DNA from: Lytechinus pictus
Taxonomy: Eukaryota > Echinodermata > Echinoidea > Temnopleuroida > Toxopneustidae
Assembly (NCBI RefSeq): GCF_037042905.1
Contig: NW_026974140.1
Span: forward strand, 17,348,001 to 17,412,000
Reading direction: 5' to 3'
Length of the DNA stretch: 64,000 bases
The notes below the pieces were generated by a model that did no database searches, was not told where the DNA came from, and was given only the letters and a program-made list of their open reading frames with translations. A program made the translations under genes and the position numbers. This document shows positions 1 through 9,624 of this stretch, one piece after another (within the stretch, counting starts at the first letter, position 1; each line of letters begins with the position of its first letter).

Positions 1-357
1 GCTATTATACTGAGGAATAAGGAATGCTATTTCCTCAAGATTCTATCCTGGAATGTTAAATCCATTAAAGAACATGATGCCAAAACACGCGATATGCTTA
101 ATAACTGTATGAAACCACCATCATAAAACACTATCAGATAAATGCAAGAGGATACATTCATAACAAGATATTCAAATTTCTGCTTATCCATTATCAACCA
201 ATAAATCCAACTGCCTACAACTCTTTTTAGGCTAAACATAAACAAATAACATGATAATTTTGATATAAATTAGTATACATGCAGGAGAAATGCCAGTAGG
301 AAACGAAGGTAAAGGAAAGAGAAGTATAGAGAATGAAATGATTGATGTAATTAGTAC

Positions 358-504
358 CACCTGCACCAATGAGATGTCTTTGTCCATCTCCTTGTTATCA
401 CAATACGAGTCAGTGCTGCTTGAATATTGAATATTGGAGGAGGATTTGCATTTTTTTAAATAATGTTCATGTACCACTGCAATCCTTTGGTAATTTTCAA
501 TCAA
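358..504 (-). other. possible coding exon near left edge, unassigned
   Basis: The minus strand is open here for about 48 codons and ends at a reasonable splice donor (GTGCAG|GTGGTA near 359). The peptide is Ser/Lys-rich (it contains HEHYLKKCKSSSN) and could be the tail of the transposase-like unit just upstream. I see no convincing acceptor and no recognisable domain. Chance is a real alternative. Confidence 0.15.
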
Positions 505-779
505 GTATAAAGTCAGGAAGGTATATTAGCAACATGAACTGGTTTGATGTTTTTGGATTTCATCACAGAAGCCATTCACAGATGCCATTAATTCTAGGTA
601 ATATATCAATGTTTTGTTTCTCTCCCATTAACATTGTACTTTTTTAATGAGTAACAAAGACTGTCAAATTAAAAAAAAAAAGTGCATTGAATAAAATTTT
701 AATTTTGATTGATCAGATTTATGCAATTGTTTGCAAAGCCATCAAGTATTATAAGAAATTGTTCTTTAAAAAAATTTAC

Positions 780-949
780 TTTCTACTGCATTGTTGGTGC
801 AGATCGCCATTGGCCTCTGATGTACATTCCATACACAGGGTGCAAAGAGATTCCCATTTATATAAGTCATCTCGAAATACTCTAGGAATTCTCTCAAGGG
901 TGGGAATTGGGCTACTAGCCCAACCGTGGCCGGGTCATTGCGCAGGTTG
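780..949 (-). CDS. exon with MULE-type transposase C-terminal similarity
   Basis: Read on the minus strand, this stretch stays open between a candidate acceptor (AAATAG|C at about 950) and donor (GAAA|GTAAAT at about 779). It encodes a peptide with the order REFLEYFEMTYI, then APCVWNVHQRP, then TNNAVES. The arrangement YFE-TYI ... P-x-x-WNVH ... TNN-x-VE-x-W is what I know from the end of the catalytic domain of Mutator-like transposases and host genes derived from them. The catalytic aspartates expected about 150 residues upstream are not visible nearby, because only about 480 bases separate this exon from the next upstream one, which is not transposase-like. It is therefore either a relic or part of a gene whose other exons I cannot see. 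The family call rests on motif memory, not on a database search. Confidence 0.5.
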
Positions 950-1435
950 CTATTTAAAAAAATAATGGAGGGAACAAAAATTTTTACGCAATTGCACAGA
1001 ACTTAGTAAATTCCAAACAGGTCTTCAAAACATAGAAGTATATGATGTCACCATTCTCTTTATCCTGAAAACATGTCTATATAAAAGAAAATATAACAAT
1101 TTAATGACTGAATTAACAAGAAAGAACGATTTCACTGACAGGTAAAAATGCACATTCCTGTATACAATTTAATATTTTTTAATTACACATAAGTCAAATG
1201 ACATTTTGATAGCTTTACGTACAAACAGTCACGTTTCATGTCGTTTGTTTTTCATAAACAGTTCACTCTTTTCTGTGAGGAAAGCTTGTACTATCTGTTG
1301 ATTTTGATACTGGTAAAACACAAATGGTCGCGTTTACCATATAAATGTGACATGGGTATGTATGCCAGATTTCTAAAAGTGCAAGCACCTATATTGGGAT
1401 TAGCCATAACCATCTCTGGTGAGACACTGATTAAC

Positions 1436-1596
1436 CCTGCAAAAAACTGTCTCAAGGAGGCAGGTGACATCTTCCTCTGTCATATATTTAGTTAGTGTTA
1501 CTGCAGACACCACCCACCCCTTGGCTTGTGCCTCTTCTTTACTTCCTGTCCTGATAGTTGATGCATCAAGGAGCACAACGTCTTTCACGAATGGTA
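1436..1596 (-). CDS. probable internal exon, unrecognised domain
   Basis: The exon is bounded by a good acceptor (TTCTCTTTTCAG|TA at 1597) and a plausible donor (TTGCAGG|GTTAAT). It is open for 53 codons plus two leading bases. The peptide includes KDVVLLDAST and EEAQAKGWVVSAVTL, and ends TEEDVTCLLETVFCR. The two leading bases join in phase with the zinc-finger reading frame of the exon at 2218-2491, which suggests one transcript. The pattern 'KDVxLL ... GxxVSAVxxxKxMTEEDV' loosely recalls a short domain in invertebrate HECT or G2E3-like proteins, but I cannot assign it firmly. Confidence 0.4.
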
Positions 1597-2217
1597 CTGA
1601 AAAGAGAACAATTTCACATTTATTATCATCCACACCTCAGCCATGTAGCTGTATGCATCCTCAATGAAAATCCTGAACATTAACACTTCTAAAAGCTAAT
1701 TATTTAGGCAGTTAGATTTTGTTACAAGGTCATGAAAAAGTGACTGTGTCTGACAGTAGAATTTAGCAAAGTTATTGTGCATATTCAGTGTTGAAATTAC
1801 TTTTTTTTAGGGAGCCATTTTGAAAAAAATCACAAGAGTCATTTTTCAATTTTCAAGAGCCATACTTTTTTCAATTTTTTCATGAATCTTTAAATAATCA
1901 TCATTTCGCATCACTATTTGCTCGGATTTGCCCTTAATTTTTGCAAATTCATGTATTATTATGTCCTAAGCAGGTGCTCTTAAGTACTATATAATAGACC
2001 AATTTCCTATCAGAAGTGTATCTTTTACTCCATTCAAAAGCTGATTAAGTTTAATAAATTAGAACTAGAATCGATACATGTACTTACAATACTATTACAA
2101 CTTGATCATATAATTTAACATTTGATTTTTGAAAAAAAAATCTACATTGTCTGATCACAATCGATACATGTATTATCATAATTTTTATAAGATAGATCTA
2201 TTTCAAATTTTACTTAC

Positions 2218-2491
2218 CGTGTGCAGCTTTGTGGCTTTTGCTTCCTCAGTGTCGTAACGCCGAATGCTTTTTGATGTGACTGCTACCGAACTGAATTGGG
2301 TCGGCTGAGGCTGCCCCGCCACATGCACTAGAAGTAGCAGCTTCACGGCAGGCCTTACAATATACCACAAGTCTTCCATCGCCCCCTTGTCCGTCCCTTT
2401 CCACGCCAATCCAATCAATTCCCCACGAAGCGATCTTAGGTGCAGTTTGAGTTGCAGGAACAACGGGGCGCTTCAGGAATCTCTCAATTTT
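2218..2491 (-). pseudogene. TTF-type zinc-finger exon with in-frame TGA
   Basis: On the minus strand a frame opens after a TGA at 2492-2494 and encodes IERFLKRPVVP, then WGIDWIGVERDG, then YCKACREAA, then HIKKHSALRH, a stop (TGA at 2246-2248), and GSKSHKAAH up to a good donor (CACACG|GTAAGTA). The order Trp, CxxC, a spacer, then paired His ending in SKSHKAA matches the TTF-type zinc finger found in transposase-derived proteins. The stop lies between the two histidines, and the frame resumes in the finger and splices in phase into the exon at 1436-1596. One C-to-T change (CGA to TGA) would explain it. No in-frame ATG is visible after the upstream TGA. It may be a pseudogene, a null allele or an assembly error. 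Confidence 0.5.
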
Positions 2492-2960
2492 TCACAAGCA
2501 AGAAATCAAGCATGGTCGGTACGGCGATGTTTGGTACCGCCTAGCGTATGTGAAAAATAAGGACCTTTGATTATCGGTGTTTCAACTCGGTACGCAATTT
2601 CGCTATAGCACCGTGCCCGTCCTTTATTAAAGTTCACGTAGTTACGCGCTACAGAACGTCAGTGCGCTGGCTGCTTTAGCGTGTATGGACGCCGATGTCA
2701 GAACTGCACTGCGCGGGTGGTGTACAGGTGGCTGCTTGGGCAGTTATTGGTACTGAACGTGCAGTTATTCACGGTCGCCGGTCTGAACGGGAGTGATTTT
2801 CATTTTGGGAGTCGCTCGGTACTTAGCGATTTTAGGCAGTTACGGGAACGATCTTGGAGCAGACGGGAGCCGAATCGCTCGTCGCTCCCGTGTATTTTCA
2901 ATGCTGTGCATATGGGTTGTACATGTATGCCTATACATTGTGTGGCTAGATTCTAGACCC
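2492..2960. promoter_or_regulatory. CpG-richer block, possible promoter region
   Basis: This block has clearly more G, C and CpG than its AT-rich surroundings and lies just 5' of the minus-strand zinc-finger exon. A promoter or untranslated first exon is plausible. I saw no specific core-promoter motif. Short plus-strand ORFs here look like by-products of the composition. Confidence 0.25.
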
Positions 2961-3656
2961 TCAATAAAGATTATCTTCTCCACAGAAGTATGTACTGCCA
3001 TCGGAGCAATCTGAAATTGTGTAGGAAGAGGGAATGCTACAGGTTTGTTACTTTAAAAAAAAAATTCTGATCATGGAGTATGTATTATACACAGCGTGTG
3101 ACACTCGCCGGTCTGACAGTCCCAGACCAGTAAAAATCACTGTCGGGCCAGTAACTTGTTGCATGAAAAGAACAAGTAAATTCTTGCCTACAAGCACATG
3201 TTTAAAAGGGTGAATTATCAAGTTTTCCAGTAGAGTAATTTCACATGTTTTTTCACCGATCTCACTACAACAGGCTGGCGATTGAGACAAATTTTTAAAG
3301 ATACTCTCTTTTGTCAAAAAATACTTTTTTCCTTCTAAGAATACTTTTTTTTGTACAAGGTTGGCAGATCTGGCATTGGCGATGTATTTGTGTTTTCCTG
3401 TATTATGTTTACAATACATTCTGCCTTTGCAATAAAACTATATATTGTGATTTGTTACAAAGAGATGATATTACACCTCTGTACAATCTGAATGGTCAGC
3501 TCAAACTCACAATAACTTCTACCATACAATAATATATGAATAAGTTTAAGTTCTTCTCATACATGTAGCTTGAAAGAGCAGATCTGTAATTTTGTCAAAT
3601 AAATACATTTGAGAAAAGAGACATGATCTTTTATTTTTATATGCTATTCAGTTAAT

Positions 3657-3669
3657 GGGGGGGGGGGGG
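3657..3669. repeat. poly-G run
   Basis: Thirteen consecutive G residues, one of about thirteen C/G homopolymers of nine or more bases in the window. Confidence 0.9.
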
Positions 3670-3970
3670 TATTACAAATTGAAGATTCTGATATACCTGT
3701 AATGCAATGTGATATTTTAGGGAACTTGTACCCACAAAGCCTTGAAGGCCTTTACTTCTCTCATTTAATTTCTTATTTATATGTATTTGTATTGGCATAT
3801 GATATGTTATACTTTGTAAATATTGTTTTATGAAAATGAAATAAATGGAACCAACCAAACAAGAAAAAAAACTTCTGGTCATTACAGACACAGAGTATGT
3901 TGTTTATTGATTAATACATGATAAATGAGAGAAAGGTAGCTTACAAAATTTGATTTGCAAAATGTTATAA

Positions 3971-4024
3971 ATCACTATAAAGGATAAATAATGATCTGTA
4001 GGCCTATTTATCCATTATAGTGAT
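3971..4024. repeat. 20-bp-arm hairpin
   Basis: Arms 3971-3990 and 4005-4024 are reverse complements at 19 of 20 positions, with a 14-base loop. The transcribed RNA would form a compact stem. It could be the core of a small fold-back element. A miRNA-type precursor is possible but unsupported. Confidence 0.75.
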
Positions 4025-4212
4025 TGATCAAAACAAAATGTACCTTGAGGCAAGATTGTTTGTATTTTCAAAGATTATGATATGCTTGTTAATCATCAAT
4101 CTTTGTTTAAAAAAAAGGATAATATATATATATTTTTTTACTTTTTGATGGATCTTTTTATAACTTTACATTTCTTTATACTACCTGTAGAGCTGAGTGT
4201 TTGGTAAAACTG

Positions 4213-4330
4213 ACAGAGAGAGAGAGATGAAAGAGAGGGGGGGGGGGTAAGAGAGTGATATAGAAAAGGAAAATGGACTGAGATTAAAAAAAAGAAAAAA
4301 AGGGTGAGAGAGATGAATCGAGAGTGAGAG
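4213..4330. repeat. GA-rich simple repeat with poly-G
   Basis: A (GA)n run around 4213-4228 is followed by an 11-base G run (4237-4247) and further purine-rich sequence. Confidence 0.8.
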
Positions 4331-4451
4331 AAATACCCTTTCAATTGTGGATGTGTAGTCTTGCGGACTGGATACAGATTATTTATACTCTTCATGACTA
4401 GACAATACAATAATCTGGATTATTCAATGGCTAACATAAAACTCAATCCTT

Positions 4452-4616
4452 ATGGCAGAGTCACATTTCTCCTTCGGTCACCGTACGGCGAGTTGAAAAC
4501 GGCCGTTATAACCTTTTTTGTACCAGCTACTTATGGGTGGTTTGAATAAAATTAGATAAAACAGCAGTTTTCGACTCGCCATAAGGCAGCTGTAGGTGAT
4601 TTGTGACTGCAGCATT
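4452..4616. mobile_element. imperfect fold-back element (MITE-like)
   Basis: The inner arms 4484-4503 and 4564-4583 match as reverse complements at 17 of 20 positions. Similarity continues outward: GTCACA near 4460 pairs with TGTGAC near 4605. The GC-richer element stands out from its AT-rich flanks. I could not define target-site duplications. Confidence 0.5.
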
Positions 4617-5204
4617 ACTGATTTCATCCTTTAATTCATGAACAGGATTCTGAAGTAATATGGGCTATTTCTGAATTTATGAACACAATTTTTTATTGCT
4701 TGGTTTGAATTCATGAAAGGGGTAGTACATATAGATAGGCTGAGATGAAAATGCGGAGAGGAAAATAAGAGAAAGGGTTAGAGAGATGTAGTGATTGCTT
4801 ATTAGACAAAGTCAGATAAGAGAATGAAGAAAAGTTTTAATGGACACAAAAGAAATATGTGAAGAAAAAGAATGAATGAGATTTCTAGAGGAAAGATAAG
4901 CAGGTCGAAGGTGAGATTCAATGCGACATATTGAGAGAGCAAGATTATAGGAGAGATTAAAGCAAACATGGGATGATAGAGCGATATTTGAGAGAAAGTA
5001 TTTCTTAAAAAAGGGGGAAAGAGACAGACAGAATAGAGGTTAGAAAGCTGAACCGAGAAGATTGAAGCCGTGTGGGGAGTTAAGAGTTTTTTCCTACATA
5101 GTTTTAAAAGTTTTGACATTGATACCTTTTCTGAAAATACTTCACCCTCTTTATCTATACCCAAATCTGACAGAATGCTTTCTATTTCTTTCCCTCCTCT
5201 CTGC

Positions 5205-5490
5205 CACCCCCGTCTCTCTCTCTCTCTATTTCCCCCCGCTCAATCTCTCTCCTCCCCCCCTCTTTCTCTCACTCCACTCTTGAACTTTAATCTCACTTTA
5301 TATAATATATCTGTATTTTTTAGCTGTTTGGTTGCTTGATTTTCAGTTATGACAGGGGTAATGTCTAGCACTTTGAGCATCACAACATGATGGATACGAG
5401 AGCTAAACAATTATAAATCATTATTATTATTATCTTCATCATCTTTATCATCACCACTACCACCACCATCATCATTATCATCATCATCCT
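5205..5490. repeat. CT-rich tract and ATT/ATC/ACC trinucleotide repeat
   Basis: A pyrimidine-rich block (about 5205-5280) is followed by an imperfect ATT/ATC/ACC array (about 5414-5490). The proline/serine-rich ORFs it gives rise to are artefacts of composition. Confidence 0.8.
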
Positions 5491-8385
5491 CATTTCTTAT
5501 GTCTGTGCATTTTAGGTATCTATATTCCAACTACCCTGGTACTTTTTTTCTAGACCACATCTCACAACTTTGCCAATTATTTTGTACTATATTCTTATTT
5601 ACTAGGATGAATCCAAATTAAAAACACATTTTATGATCATAAAAATCAAATTTGACTTTGCCATGACACAATAAAGCAGTAAAACTCCCTGATCATGTAA
5701 TGTATCAAAATAAAATTCTTTTATTGATAATGGCCATATCTCAATGGACAAACATCTTAAAACATAATCCGGAATTGTAATCAGTGACATACATTATTAT
5801 CACAAAACAAAACAAACAAAATACCTTGGAGAGATCAATCCCTTTCTTTTACTTTTCTTGAACCAGCTGTGAGATAATCTAAATGGATATTATATTTCAC
5901 TCAGATTTAAAGTAATGATGACTTGATATTTCATTTTGTTCCAACTTTCCCGGCAGTCATAGCGCTGAATCACATATAGATTGGAAATCAGCTTCAGGTA
6001 TCAAAGTTACATATCATAGCAGCATAGGATGAATCTAAACATAAAAGCATTATTTTGTCAAATACATGCGATTCAATCATAAATTTATGGTCAAGATCTT
6101 GAGGTCAACATTATGGCATATAAATGTTAAATGATTGTCAAATTACTGGAAACAATGGAATAATATTCATCTATATACAATTTATAATATTGAAATGTCA
6201 TCTATTAACATCATATACAAAAGCTGGAGGAAACGTTTTATAGTTAAGAGAACAAAATATGTGTTTATTTTCCTTTCAAACATACAATTGTATTTGTATA
6301 ATCATTTTTATTCAATATGAACAGTGTCTATTAATTCTGTTAAAGAGATATATTGAGGTCAAAGGTCAAAGAGCATAGATAAAATGCAGATAGGAATAGT
6401 TTTCATCACAATAAAATTCATTTTTAATATTCATCTACCAAAAACAACACAAAAATATTTTATAATGGTTGTGATTACTGTTCTCAGAAATTACAACTAT
6501 TAAATGGAAGTATTGACAATGAAAGGAGAAAAAAAAGCTGATATTGCAGGAATTGGAATTGGTATACAACCCTTTCAGAACATGAAATGGGAATTCAATT
6601 AATAGCACCAATTTCCACAAAAAACATTTTGGCACATGAATATTGGGAGTGTAATTTTAATATATGTGTATAATTTTTTTCTTCATTGAATGTTCTCTGA
6701 AAGTCAAAGAATTTATACCCCAAGTTATTTTATTTAAAGACAAGACATCTAATTAAGGGTTGATCCCTAATAGTGTCTGATGCAAATGTGAAATGCAGCA
6801 CAAATACACAAATAACATGGAACATAAAAAATGAGATGTGTGAACAGCACTTGGAATCAAGTGAGAAATTACACTTTCAAATAATCTAAACTGCCTTTGA
6901 TAGTTAATTTGGCCAAAACCAGGAATTATCTTAATAAAATTGATCTTTCAGCCTGTTAAAAATCAGATGTGCAAACATCAGCATGTATTTTATAAAATCA
7001 AATTTGGATTCATTAAAATAGGCAAGACAGCATTAGGAAGGAAGCAACATCCAAGAGGCCAAAGCAATATAATTTTGTCGTCAATTGTTAAATCTGACAA
7101 CTTTTTCTTGATTTGGATTGACTAAGAAGCATTTGTGTGTAACTATGGTAACTGGGATAATGCAGACTAAGTCAGATTTAACATTCATTTCATGAAACAC
7201 TCCCATGTCTGTATGGTATGAATACATCGTTGTGCTTCAGTCTCATCCTCAAATTGACAATACATTATCACATAGAATTCAAAATACTGTATTTCACTAT
7301 AAGTGTGTTTTCTGCCATTTTAATTGACGCTCTCCCATACAAATGTTGAATATAAAAGAAAAGGAAAGGACATTTTTTAACAATACATTGTAGGAGAAAA
7401 TGCTGATCTTTATTTTTGTCATTATTACTGTCAATCAGGTTTTCTTCTTCACAACTGACACATATAAGTTTTTATATACATCAAATAAACTTAGACATGG
7501 CAAGAACACTTCACCACAAACTTCATCTTGTCAAGAATATTGTACATATATACATAGACATACTATACAACCATAATGGCATGACAGGTATTACTAGTCT
7601 GAATACTAATGTGTGTTACTAAATTACACTTGTTTAATACTACATAAATATGTACACAAGTTAAAAATTCTGGCTATGTATACAATTAAACAATACCTGG
7701 TAGCAGGAGGGTGTTCCTTTTTCAGATAAGGAGAATCCCCTCACTTTAAGCTCTCTAATGCATCTCAATTTTTTTTAGTAGCACCAAACATAAACTTTCA
7801 TTAACTTGAACTCATGCACATAATATTTTAAAATATAGAGAAAGAAACAGAAAGCATGCACTTTTAATTCATTAGGATTGTCAAATGAGATTTTATTTAA
7901 ATCATGCCAATTATTTAAAAAAGATTTGATAAACTTATTTTAAATCTTAAATTACTTGCATCACTATTTTAAAAAGTTGTGTCAACCTTAAACTTTTTGA
8001 CATACATTATCTTCAAGTCAAATAAATAACAAACATTGCAATCCATCTCATTTATTAATCTGTGATTGTTTATGGTTGTCAACAAGATTTTATCACATTT
8101 GAACAACTGACTTTCCATGAATTACAGAAAAAATGGTATGTAATCACATGATATTGACAAGCATTAAAATTCTAACCTAGCTAGCCATGTAGCCTGGTAA
8201 CACAATGACTTTTGGTGTACTCATAGTTATTTCTTTAGGCAGTCCAATGTAAGGCATATATAAAACTATCAGTCAATAGCACCAGTGGATAGCACCATGA
8301 TCATTTAAAATTTTGCAGGTAATTCTGTTGGTAGCACATCCAGGAAGAACATTTATTATATCAGACAGTCACAATCTCTCCTGTT

Positions 8386-8545
8386 CCTCTTTCTCTCTCT
8401 CTCTTTAAATATATATATTTATCTCTCTTTTCTTTCTCTCTCTCATTCTCTCGCACTTTCTCTTGCTCTATCGTGCTCTCTCTCACTCTCTATAGCCTCT
8501 CTCTTACACTCTCTTTCTCTCTATCTCTCAGTTCGTTGCTCACTC
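8386..8545. repeat. CT-rich microsatellite
   Basis: An interrupted (CT)n array with a short AT core, inside the probable 3' UTR of the receptor gene. Confidence 0.85.
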
Positions 8546-8717
8546 CAGTTTAGGAGTACCAAACTGAGATGCAGTGATGAGGTATATACACAAATAGATA
8601 CAGTATTAATTCACATTTTGTACATATCAATACATAGGATAATAGATGATACACCAATATACAATAATAAATTCATCTCATATCAGACAAAAGGCACCAT
8701 CTCATAATCTTTAAGTC

Positions 8718-8723
8718 TTTATT
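8718..8723 (-). promoter_or_regulatory. candidate polyadenylation signal
   Basis: TTTATT on plus reads AATAAA on minus, about 230 bases after the receptor stop codon. A further AATAAA lies at 7409-7414. Which one is used is not decidable here. Confidence 0.3.
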
Positions 8724-8952
8724 GCTCTTATAAAGGATTTGTAATCCTGTCATTTGTTTACTGTGTTCAGAAGAATTGATCATGGACTGTTCCCAACCTA
8801 TGCAATAATGATTTTCCAATACTGTTTCTTAAAAAGTGACGCTTTGCATTGTGATAAGCAAGTCTCCACATGATAGCAGATCGTCTAACACAACCATACA
8901 TTCCATAATAGTGGTCTGATTGTCTCTCTTTGCATTACTCTAAACCAGTTCA

Positions 8953-9624
8953 TCATTGTCCACTTGAACCTCTTGGCCAAAACAGTGAAGTTTCTTTGTG
9001 TAATGCGACTTGCATAACTTTGCTGTATTCTGGAGGTGGTTCATCATTGACGTCAGACCCATAACCACCTGACCTGAACCCACTAGAAGAGTCTGATGAC
9101 ACTGATTCCTCACTCTTACTGGTGCTATTATTGCCACGATTATGATGATGATGGTGGTGGTGGTTTGATGGGTGATGGTGGTGATGATGATGATGGTGGA
9201 AGACAGGATTGGTCTGTTGAAGGCCATCAAGCGCCGACAAGCTGTTGGGTCTGTGCAACGGTATCCTTGATGATGTTGTTGAGGACTTTGTGGACTCTGC
9301 TCCTGTGTCATCTTCTTCATCGCACGGTTCCGATGATGAGATGTCCGTTAGGCTAGCATGGATTGATGATACTGTTCTTCCCTCTAAGTTTGCACAGACT
9401 GGTCTCTCATCCTCAAGCTGGAAGGTAGATGATGTACTTGGATGGTTTGGCTGATAACCTGAAGTACTTGGTAATGAGATATCTGCTTCAACCTGAAGGG
9501 CATCTTCACCCAAGGTCACCTGACCATCATTAGATGACGCTGCTCCCTCATCATCCTCATTGTAGAATGATATCGGTCTTGATGCTACCTGTTCATCATA
9601 CGCCACATCAAGATCAAGATACTC
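8953..9624 (-). CDS. VEGFR: VEGFR-like terminal exon: C-terminal tail
   Basis: The exon begins after CTTCCAG with EYLDLDV, directly following the kinase end, and stops with TGA at 8953-8955. The 223-residue tail is acidic and Ser-rich, with tyrosines in YLDLD, YDEQ, YNEDD, YQPN, YGSD and PPPEYSKV. Two histidine tracts (9 and 7 residues, split by PSN) are encoded by a GATGGT-type microsatellite at about 9140-9200. PPPEY fits the PPxY consensus for WW-domain partners. The last residues are RGSSGQ. Confidence 0.92.
   Translation of the reverse strand, partial: EYLDLDVAYDEQVASRPISFYNEDDEGAASSNDGQVTLGEDALQVEADISLPSTSGYQPNHPSTSSTFQLEDERPVCANLEGRTVSSIHASLTDISSSEPCDEEDDTGAESTKSSTTSSRIPLHRPNSLSALDGLQQTNPVFHHHHHHHHHPSNHHHHHHHNRGNNSTSKSEESVSSDSSSGFRSGGYGSDVNDEPPPEYSKVMQVALHKETSLFWPRGSSGQ

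Larger units (their letters stand above)
2970..7400. other. intergenic, no supported gene
   Basis: Between the left-edge transposase-like remains and the receptor's 3' end I find no coding sequence with both plausible splice sites and a recognisable domain. The stretch holds a 13-base G run (3657-3669), a strong hairpin (3971-4024), GA- and CT-rich tracts (4213-4330, 4740-5050, 5205-5280), a fold-back element (4452-4616) and an ATT/ATC trinucleotide run (5414-5490). Confidence 0.5.
7400..8952 (-). other. probable 3' untranslated region of the VEGFR-like gene
   Basis: This is the sequence downstream of the receptor stop codon on the minus strand. It is AT-rich, has no further recognisable exon, and carries AATAAA signals on the minus strand (TTTATT on plus at 8718-8723 and 7409-7414). 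A CT-rich microsatellite lies within it. The true polyadenylation site cannot be chosen from sequence alone. Confidence 0.4.

Noticed and set aside
2681..3014. plus-strand ORFs of 73-91 codons in the CpG-rich block
   Set aside because: Overlapping frames with no motif, best explained by GC-richer promoter-like sequence with fewer stop codons.
3048..3419. 123-codon minus-strand ORF
   Set aside because: No splice sites or domain recognised. Mixed composition could be a repeat-derived frame. Not enough to call a gene.
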